This document shows, one piece after another, positions 8,691 to 15,129 of a stretch of 15,129 nt of DNA. The position numbers and the translations under genes are program-made. The DNA lies in NCBI GenBank assembly GCA_946803715.1, contig CAMPET010000491.1, positions 4,154 to 19,282 of the forward strand. The letters are read 5' to 3'. Every line of letters starts with the position of its first letter. Positions within the stretch are counted from its first letter, which is position 1. The notes beneath the pieces were generated by a model. The model did not search any database. It saw nothing but the letters and a program-made list of their open reading frames with translations, and was not told the origin of the DNA. This stretch comes from Beroe ovata (Eukaryota; Ctenophora; Nuda; Beroida; Beroidae).

Positions 8691-9911
8691 ATGAAGTTGT
8701 TGTACTCGACCATAGTCCTCTCCGTGGTGGTATCCCTGGTACTAGGACAGGATGGGGAAACTGTGCCCACCATAGCAGAAATCCCCCTGGACAGTTATTC
8801 AGAATGTGGCAGGTATTGTGTCAATGTACACAACTGTAAATCCCTCGAGTTTACCGGGAAAACATGTCGACTGCTGAGCACAGTGGTGAGGAGCGGAGCG
8901 AGTGGTGATAACAACCTCACTCGCCACATCACAGCAGAGGATTTCTCGGCGGAACGGTGTCGGGAAACTACGAAACGAGTCCTCATGACGTCACAGTCGT
9001 TCATCATCCAATCAGAAAACAGGAGTCTGTACCTCGACCCAGACAATGCAGTCTCGCAGAAACTGTGGAAGCGGAAGAAAGCCACAGTTTGGGTGTATAA
9101 CCGCACGACGCAGCATCTGCGGGTTTTCAACTCGAGCTGGTGCGCGTCCTGGTCAAACAACAAGAACACCCTCTCGACATTCAGTTTCATGAAGTGTCCT
9201 GAGAATGGTGATGAGACACAGAAGACGAAGTTTATCCTGCTCTCTTCTGAGCCCTGCGACTGGAAACTGGTTGACCTATGGGGACGACACATACAGATTC
9301 CTCTTGATCTACAGAGTGCAAGTGACAATAGCATCGACGACAAAGCTGTGCAGACGCAGCACTTTGTACTCCCCCCTGACACCACTGAAAGTGAAACGAC
9401 GGGCCGTCGGAATCTATCGTCGTTTCAGATTGAATTTGGCATGTTGCCAGGGGTGTGTCAACGATATGTCCCCGAACATGGGGTCCTCCAACCTGGACCC
9501 AGGAGGGCCCCAATATTCTTCGAGGGACAGGCCATGACTTTCTCCTGTCTGGACGATTATGTACTCAGGATACGAGACCAGGCAGTTTCAGAGTCTGCGC
9601 TGGTCAAGACGTGCGATGTGTCGCTGATAAGAGATATAGAGAAGATCAAATGTTCAAATGAGAACCGCAACGATCTGTTCCATTGGGCTATCCTGGGGGC
9701 CGGGGCTGCTGTCACTGCTGGCCTGAGTGCCGTGGCTGTGTTAAGGAAGACACGGAAACGGCAGGTGGGCCGTGTGATGCAGGCAGGCAGTGATCAACTG
9801 GAGAATGTTATCATGGCAAGTAATAAGAACAATATGACACTGTGTCAGATAGGCAGCACGGAGGTTAAGGGGCATGATGCTGACATCAATATGGCTTGCT
9901 CCAAACAATGA
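8691..9911 (+). CDS. Type I membrane glycoprotein with apple-like and Sushi-like modules
   Basis: An uninterrupted 406-aa frame. Residues 1-19 form a signal peptide (MKLLYSTIVLSVVVSLVLG). Residues 39-90 (SECGRYCVNVHNCKSLEF...CRLL) have the Cys spacing of a PAN/apple fold. Residues 100-200, with VWVYNRTTQHLRVFNSSWCA and other Trp- and Cys-containing strands, weakly suggest a ricin-type beta-trefoil; this is uncertain. Residues 256-321 fit a Sushi/CCP module (CQRY-PEHG...FEGQAMTFSCLDDYVL...TC...C), though the conserved Trp before the last Cys is absent. A membrane helix spans about 331-351 and is followed by RKTRKR, giving a roughly 55-residue cytoplasmic tail. Extracellular N-glycosylation sequons lie near residues 75, 110, 137, 147 and 241. 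The start is favoured because the signal peptide begins there and a good acceptor (TTTTGCTCTAG) lies 18 bp upstream, suggesting a 5' untranslated exon. Exact identity and ligand are not recognised. A cell-surface adhesion or recognition role is inferred. Confidence 0.85.
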   Translation: MKLLYSTIVLSVVVSLVLGQDGETVPTIAEIPLDSYSECGRYCVNVHNCKSLEFTGKTCRLLSTVVRSGASGDNNLTRHITAEDFSAERCRETTKRVLMTSQSFIIQSENRSLYLDPDNAVSQKLWKRKKATVWVYNRTTQHLRVFNSSWCASWSNNKNTLSTFSFMKCPENGDETQKTKFILLSSEPCDWKLVDLWGRHIQIPLDLQSASDNSIDDKAVQTQHFVLPPDTTESETTGRRNLSSFQIEFGMLPGVCQRYVPEHGVLQPGPRRAPIFFEGQAMTFSCLDDYVLRIRDQAVSESALVKTCDVSLIRDIEKIKCSNENRNDLFHWAILGAGAAVTAGLSAVAVLRKTRKRQVGRVMQAGSDQLENVIMASNKNNMTLCQIGSTEVKGHDADINMACSKQ

Positions 9912-10311
9912 TCACTGACGAGGTGTTCTCTCCCCACACGTGTGTGTGTGTGTATGTTGGATCGCTTGTTTCGATAGAGAATTTGGTACTGTTTGGGCAT
10001 ATACCTACAGTCAGACAGACACATATTGGTTTGTTTTGAAATGGATCGTATTGTTAAGGTTGTAATCGTACAGTAAGCGTAAAATGTTATGAATGCCGGC
10101 ATGCTATTCAATATTATGAGCTTTTCTACTTTTAGCAAAGCTTTCAAATTTTGCTCCTTTGATGATAATTTTGACGACAACAAACTTTTGTCATAAATTC
10201 TTCTTTTTCCCTGAAACTCCATTTCCACTCCCTATAACCGACTGGTGCCGGGTGCGTGACCTTACTCAGGAAAGTTGATGGTCGATGAATTCAACATCGG
10301 TGGGAGTAGAT

Positions 10312-10336
10312 CACGTGGATACACGTGCGTCACGTG
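10312..10336. promoter_or_regulatory. Cluster of three CACGTG E-boxes
   Basis: CACGTG occurs at 10312, 10322 and 10331, three copies in 25 bp and at near-helical spacing. This is the palindromic E-box bound by bHLH-zip factors (MYC/MAX, USF, MITF/TFE classes). A function here is inference; the nearest upstream gene ends at 9911. Confidence 0.45.
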
Positions 10337-11302
10337 ACAGCATCTCAAGAACAATAGCTGTCGTGTAGCACGACATCAGCTGTTTGTCGCAACCATGTCC
10401 CTGTCGCAGCAGATTCATCGCAACCTATGTGGATTTATCAGGATAAAATTGTGCTGCCATTAATTAACGCATTACTTCAATCATCGGGTCAAACCAATGG
10501 GAAGAAACATTGCATAAACACGAGAATCAATTAAATGGGACACCTTTACCGAAAAAAGAGCAAAATAATTTTCGCAGGGAACATTATGGGAATAAGTGTT
10601 CATGAGCTATTTTTTTTGATGTACAATGCGAATCTGAATGAATTTTTGAGCTAGCTCATCGGGAAGTCATTGAAAATTCCAATTTCTTCCTATATGTGAG
10701 GTTCGAAGTCACATGGCAGAAAGCTCCTCAACGATGCAAAATATGGCCAAATGAACACTTAACTGGTACTAAGGACACTAAGGGCTTGAACCATTCCGGA
10801 TTTTCATGAATATACAAAAGCAAAAAAGCAGGTTTATAAAGTTGATAAGATTAAGAGTAAATTCTTTGCGAAATATACATGCATTTTTCAGTAACCTCTT
10901 ATTAGTCTATACCTAATATATTTCAAAATGCACATGCAGTTTACAACTTAATATAACAATCATTTAGTATATTAAACTAGTCTAGTTCTGTCTAGTCATG
11001 CTTATTCCCGAAGAGTTGTCAAAAATCAAAATTTGGGTATGTCAGAACTTTCTGAGAATTTACTAACAGAACGAATATTCAGCCCGTGGCAACATAATAT
11101 TAAGACAAAACCCGATGATGATCAATCGTGCAAAGGAAAAACATCAAAAAATCATGCACCATCATTACACTAACTTTGAAACAGTTAACATTACCTTATA
11201 AAAGACAGTTAAATTACGTATAAATCATTGTTAACAACGCCTGTCAACAACGCCTCTAAACAACGCCCTGGCAGTTAGCCAGGAGGTCTCTCATTCCCAG
11301 AG

Positions 11303-11440
11303 CTATGGGATGCTGACGGCGGTAACATCTTGCATTTTCCAATACGCACTTGACGCCTTTTCCATCTCAGATTTTACCTTCGTCCAGTACTTCTCTACCT
11401 CGATACCTGACGATATGTAACACGTGATTGCTTGCGATAC
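11303..11440 (-). other. Possible orphan exon (minus strand)
   Basis: On the minus strand a frame reads SGIEVEKYWTKVKSEMEK, then ASSAYWKMQDVTAVSIP and a TAG at 11305-11303. The composition (Lys, Glu, Trp, Tyr; amphipathic) looks protein-like, and a TCGTCAG just upstream could be an acceptor. No start codon, partner exon or family was recognised. The opposite strand is also open across most of the segment, so chance is quite possible. Confidence 0.2.
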
Positions 11441-11462
11441 CTGACGATATAAACACGTGATT
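11402..11462. repeat. Tandem duplication containing CACGTG
   Basis: GATACCTGACGATAT followed by AACACGTGATT occurs at 11402-11429 and again at 11436-11462 with a small internal difference. Further CACGTT and CACGTG copies follow at 11473 and 11484. Confidence 0.9.
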
Positions 11463-11600
11463 TTAGCTGAAACACGTTTCAAACACGTGCGTAACTGACG
11501 GTATTGTAGTACGTGTGTTTATTTCATTGACATCAGTTCCCAGGCTCGCCGTTCCGCGTGGGTAAATGGGGGGATTGAATCATTTCACAACACCAAGACT

Positions 11601-11614
11601 GTTACCATGGTAAC
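11601..11614. promoter_or_regulatory. Perfect X-box-type palindrome
   Basis: GTTACCATGGTAAC is a perfect 14-bp palindrome matching the symmetric RFX X-box pattern. It is intergenic, about 490 bp past the 3' end of the two-helix membrane protein gene, so any target is unclear. Confidence 0.4.
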
Positions 11615-11771
11615 GCGACTTCATTTCAATGTTTTATTGGAGAATACGGTTGATTGAAACGAACCTATATTATATTTTGTGTTTGGAGAATGAAATCCGA
11701 CGTTTTTTATTCAGAGTTTTCGAATAAATAGCTCTATATCATATTCATGTATGCATAAAATTGATTCTTAG

Positions 11772-11831
11772 GACAAGGAGAAGCCACTCAAGGAACAATA
11801 CGACACGAGCGGCGTGCATGGTACGAAAGAG
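11772..11831 (+). other. Possible orphan exon (plus strand)
   Basis: A 60-bp interval lies between an acceptor-like TTGATTCTTAG and a donor-like GAG-GTGCGT. In phase 0 it encodes 20 residues, DKEKPLKEQYDTSGVHGTKE, with charged protein-like composition. No flanking exon or homologue was recognised. Confidence 0.2.
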
Positions 11832-12000
11832 GTGCGTGTTGAAAAGAGATGTCATCGTGCGATTTTCGGAAAATACAAACTCTCGGTTGAAATTGAGCAG
11901 CAACCCCGAAGAGGTTCATAGCTCACCCTAAATTAAATTCAAAATCAACAAATTGAAAGATAAATGTTCATCCAATAATCAATCAATCGCTCCCTCTTCA

Positions 12001-12006
12001 TTTATT
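12001..12006 (-). terminator. Polyadenylation signal AATAAA (minus strand)
   Basis: TTTATT on the plus strand reads AATAAA on the minus strand, 88 bp beyond the stop codon of the gene ending at 12094. The position suits a short 3' untranslated region. Confidence 0.55.
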
Positions 12007-12093
12007 CCATGTCTGAACACAGATCTCGACTGTTCAACTTTCGGTTACTTCATCAATGTAAGATCATGAAATGACAACATGTTTTCATGTCAC

Positions 12094-12969
12094 TCAAAAC
12101 CCAGCGCCTGCCAATTGTTTGGACCGTCTCCAAGGGACAACACAGAATATGAGCACACACACGAACGACACAGCGACCACCGTGACTCCAGCAACAACCA
12201 CCAGCACCAAGGCAGGAGTGGTACCCCACAGTGTCACGATGAGGAAAGCAACAGCAACAAGAGCAACGAGTGTTGCAACAACGAGACATTTCCCAAACTT
12301 TTCCAGGGTAACCGGAAGCTCGTACGTAACAAACGCTTTGGGATCGGGTGCAAGAGACGCGGATACGCGAGGATTTACTCTGATGAGATTAGTGCGGGTA
12401 GCTCCACGGGTGGTGCTGAGAGGGGTGGTAGCCGTGCCAGGCTTGACGAGAGGATGGACTTTGGCTATGGGTCGGATTGACGATGGGGATGGAGAGGGGG
12501 ATGGGGACGGAGTTTCGTAGCACGGGTTCTCATGTGACGGAAGAGCTGGTACTATCTGACTAATGCTGCACTGTGATGCAAATGATGTCATCTCTATGGA
12601 AACATCAGTGTTCATTCTAGAGAAAGAAGCCTCCTCAAAGTTATCACTCCCTACAGACAGGCGTGCTGACTTATCACACCCCACTGCACGCTGCTCCTCG
12701 CACGAAACTGAGTTCCTCGTGACGTCACTCTTAGATTTTAACCCGCCATGATACGTAATGCCTCCTCTACCCGCGGCTAATCGCCCGCCTGGTGTGACAG
12801 AGCCCGCAGCCCGCCCTCCTTGTGAAATAGGACCGCCAGATTTGCTGGAAACGGGCCCGAATGAGCGGCTTACGGGAGTGTTATCGTGCGAAGACTCCGA
12901 ATGATTGGACGATACCCGACTGCGAAACCTTGGGGACATGTTTTTCTCTGTTCGATGCGTTGCTGGCAT
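12094..12969 (-). CDS. Unrecognised protein with C-terminal two-helix membrane hairpin
   Basis: An uninterrupted 291-aa frame with an in-frame TGA two codons before the ATG at 12969 and an AATAAA 88 bp after the stop. Residues 1-220 are hydrophilic, rich in Ser, Gly, Arg and Pro, without a signal peptide, and look disordered. A (SP)n run at about 154-162 follows NPCYETP and is encoded by a GGGGAT-type microsatellite-like stretch (about 12484-12510). Two hydrophobic helices follow at about 227-248 and 254-277, separated only by GTTP, and the protein ends WRRSKQLAGAGF. The expected topology puts both ends in the cytoplasm. I do not recognise the family. Length, sustained frame, topology and poly(A) signal favour a real gene; part of the N-terminal region may owe its openness to biased composition. 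Overlapping plus-strand ORFs are judged shadows because they lack comparable structure. Confidence 0.75.
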   Translation of the reverse strand: MPATHRTEKNMSPRFRSRVSSNHSESSHDNTPVSRSFGPVSSKSGGPISQGGRAAGSVTPGGRLAAGRGGITYHGGLKSKSDVTRNSVSCEEQRAVGCDKSARLSVGSDNFEEASFSRMNTDVSIEMTSFASQCSISQIVPALPSHENPCYETPSPSPSPSPSSIRPIAKVHPLVKPGTATTPLSTTRGATRTNLIRVNPRVSASLAPDPKAFVTYELPVTLEKFGKCLVVATLVALVAVAFLIVTLWGTTPALVLVVVAGVTVVAVSFVCVLIFCVVPWRRSKQLAGAGF

Positions 12970-13291
12970 CGCTCAACCATTAGACCTGGTCAGGATATTA
13001 GTATGAAAAGAAGGGTATAGCTGTATAGGAATAAATGATAAATCGAGACACGAAGTAGCTACAGGATGTCTCATTATTATTGATGTTCGAGGTACAATAC
13101 ACAACATAAAGTTAACAAGCATGAAATGAAGGAATATGACAGACTGAGATTGAAAGTCATTCTGAGATGAAATAACTTTCAACGAAGAAAAGAGAAAGTA
13201 CACACATTCGGGTCACGGCATATGTGAAGAAGAATATCGAATTAAATACACCCAGAGAATAGGTGCACACTGCACAGATGTCTTCCCCCAN

Positions 13292-13325
<34 letters not shown>

Positions 13326-13332
13326 TGTGTGT
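13292..13332. repeat. (TG)n microsatellite adjacent to an ambiguous base
   Basis: A TG run with one TTTG interruption starts directly after the N at 13291, which suggests a sequencing or assembly problem at its edge. Confidence 0.95.
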
Positions 13333-13371
13333 AGGAGTAATAACTGCTTATATGAAGACGATATTCATGCT

Positions 13372-13533
13372 ATTGTTGTAGGTAGAGTTCAGGGTTAGAA
13401 GATGGTATGCTCGATAACAATCATTTATTTGCCTGAATGATATTTTTATTTGCCTGAATGATAAAACATTTTACGTGCTAAACCAAGTCTACTACCCCTA
13501 ATGGCAAGAAAAATACCATTGATAATGAGAAAT
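13372..13533. repeat. Local direct duplication, copy 1
   Basis: Nearly identical to 13577-13711. It differs mainly by an inserted tandem copy of TTATTTGCCTGAATGATA (13425-13442 and 13446-13463) and scattered substitutions. Confidence 0.95.
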
Positions 13534-13576
13534 TTTACAACTTTTATCCGAATAATGCTGCGGAAAATTACACTAN

Positions 13577-13711
13577 ATTGTTGTAGGTAGAGTTGTTGTA
13601 GGATAGTATGCTCGATAACAATCATTTGCCTGAATGATATAACATTTTACGTGCTAAACCAAGTCTACTACCCCTAATGACAAGAAAAATACAGTTGATA
13701 ATGAGAAACTT
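13577..13711. repeat. Local direct duplication, copy 2
   Basis: Second copy of 13372-13533. It starts exactly one base after the N at 13576, both copies opening with ATTGTTGTAGGTAGAGTT. Confidence 0.95.
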
Positions 13712-13851
13712 ATCATGTGGGAACAAAATCAGTAGGCACTAGAAGCGTTACCCACATAAACAGACACACAGAGAATTACATCTAAACCCAGACACGCAGC
13801 TACTTACACACAACTATGAACTACCACACATTTACCCACGCCTATACCGCA

Positions 13852-13920
13852 CAAACAGACACACAGACACAGACACACACACAGACACACACACACACAT
13901 AGACAAACACACACACAGAC
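13852..13920. repeat. ACACAG-rich low-complexity tract
   Basis: Imperfect mixture of ACAC and ACAGAC units. Confidence 0.9.
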
Positions 13921-15100
13921 ATATCCAAACAACAAACACACACTCACTATGCGCGCCCCACTGTGCAAGTAAGATCAGAAGAATAACACAAGTCTAATGA
14001 CAATTAATAAGAGAGAGAGAGTGGTAGGGTGCTTCTCATTACCTTGTTAGCTGTCAAATCATGAGACTAATGATAAACAGCTACCCCTTCCCTTGTCTAC
14101 CCATCCCTGCCCATCATTAGCAATATGATGATGTGAATGTATGGAGAAAGGCTATACCTATGTCCTATATAATTATGGTTTTTACCAGCGAGGTCCTAGA
14201 GACGATCAGACGAGCAAGTCTCTAAGACAGATATGCTTGACTGGATGTATAACAACGTTATCATACTATAACTATCAAACTATAGTGCAGTAAGTATTAT
14301 AATTACTAACAAACACTTTCCAACAATAGTTTTCCTAGTTACCTACCGTGTGCAAACAAACCACTGTCCCTTTCGTTAATTTATTAGTTCTGGTGATCAA
14401 TCGCAATGAAAGACGGCGTTAAATAAATATAAAGCAGTGGATAGCGATATAAAACGTGTCTTCTGACGAAAATAGAGAGTCACATGAAATGGAAGTCATT
14501 AAAATGTAAATATCGTGAGGGAGACTATTTAGAATTCTATACATTGAGATGAATAAAGTCATTTGAGGAAAGCTGAGATGATAATTCCACTGAGGAGATT
14601 GAGGGAAAGAAAGTCCTCAACACGGAATGGAGATCGAGGTTGCAAAGGAAGAGCGATTCGGCGTGACGAATGTTGGGAACTGATTATCGTTTACACCGAA
14701 TTGACGATTATACGGGAGATGCAGAAATATCGAGAGACACCACCAAAAAGCTCGGAAACCATCTGATACCACCTTCTGTTCACAAAATCATAGCAAGGGT
14801 GTGTGTGCGTGTGTGTTTGAAATTATAGCGGGGGGAGAAAGAAAATGCCACTCAGAAATGAAGACAAAAGTGGTGTTATCAAGTTACATGGCTAACCTGC
14901 TATAAGTATAAGGTACACTGTACAACGTTGTACGTCATATATCATATCATATCAATTGAGAAATAAAACAAAGACGATCTAGGATTAACAAACCCTCTCT
15001 GTCATAGTCCTAGGAGCGAGTGAACGGTTTCATAAAGGAGCAACAATGGTCTCAAGACCTATCTAAGTTTCATTCGCACGTGACAGTGGAAAGAAGACTG

Positions 15101-15129
15101 TTGTGAGTGTGTGTGTGTGTGTGAGTGTG
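15101..15129. repeat. (GT)n tract at window end
   Basis: GT dinucleotides with GAGT interruptions, running off the window edge. Confidence 0.9.

Larger units (their letters stand above)
9912..12093. other. Intergenic region with E-box clusters
   Basis: About 2.2 kb between two convergent genes. It contains a short GT run (about 9939-9955), a triple CACGTG cluster at 10312-10336, a tandem duplication carrying CACGTG at 11402-11462, a perfect GTTACCATGGTAAC palindrome at 11601-11614, and two short stretches with exon-like properties (11303-11440 minus, 11772-11831 plus). AT-rich sequence with nothing recognisable fills about 10400-11240. Confidence 0.6.
12970..15129. other. Noncoding region with microsatellites
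   Basis: No recognisable exon, tRNA or transposon ORF on either strand. Contents are a TG microsatellite (13292-13332) next to an N, a duplicated block (13372-13533 and 13577-13711), an ACACAG-rich tract (13852-13920) and a GT run at the window end. The promoter and any 5' untranslated sequence of the minus-strand membrane gene should lie at its left end. Confidence 0.6.

Noticed and set aside
8795-9385. Minus-strand 196-aa ORF
   Set aside because: Antisense shadow of the apple/Sushi gene, whose plus-strand frame has a signal peptide, ordered Cys, sequons and a membrane helix.
12071-12520. Plus-strand 149- and 133-aa ORFs
   Set aside because: They overlap the minus-strand 291-aa frame and consist of low-complexity Thr/Ser/His/Asp runs without a topology or motif.
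13852-13920. Possible CRISPR-like or satellite array
   Set aside because: Only imperfect ACAC/ACAGAC low complexity; no unique spacers and no fixed unit.

Overview
This is nuclear DNA from an animal, most likely a compact-genome invertebrate. It has GT-AG introns of about 75-400 bp, dinucleotide and trinucleotide microsatellites, and a gene built from extracellular modules found in animals: laminin EGF-like (LE), laminin IV (L4), thrombospondin type 1 (TSP1) and C-terminal cystine knot (CTCK). I cannot name the phylum from the sequence. Two single-base Ns (13291, 13576) show that it is a draft assembly.

Layout. (1) 1-1124: intergenic DNA with a diverged direct repeat. (2) 1125-4162, minus strand: a complete 11-exon gene for mitochondrial L-2-hydroxyglutarate dehydrogenase (L2HGDH), 445 aa. 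No exon exceeds 184 bp. I rebuilt it exon by exon with consistent splice phases. (3) 4163-4598: a 436-bp gap between divergent start codons, probably a shared promoter region. (4) 4599-7438, plus strand: a four-exon gene for a 740-aa secreted matrix protein with the order signal peptide, LE, L4, LE array, TSP1, Slit-type CTCK. This looks like a laminin short arm joined to a TSP1-CTCK tail, and it is the most unusual object here. (5) 7439-8690: intergenic, with a polyadenylation signal and an AC microsatellite. (6) 8691-9911, plus strand: an uninterrupted 406-aa type I membrane glycoprotein with an apple-like N-terminus and a Sushi-like module before the membrane segment. (7) 9912-12093: intergenic, with clustered CACGTG sites and possible orphan exons. 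(8) 12094-12969, minus strand: an unrecognised 291-aa protein with a C-terminal two-helix membrane hairpin. (9) 12970-15129: noncoding as far as I can see, with microsatellites and a duplicated block that may be an assembly artefact.

The genes do not form one pathway. L2HGDH is housekeeping mitochondrial metabolite repair. The matrix protein and the apple/Sushi protein are both secretory-pathway products and neighbours on the same strand, but nothing in the sequence shows that they interact. A recurring CCATGG-centred palindrome resembling the RFX X-box (GTTACCATGGTAAC type) occurs at several places, including exon 1 of L2HGDH and intron 3 of the matrix gene.
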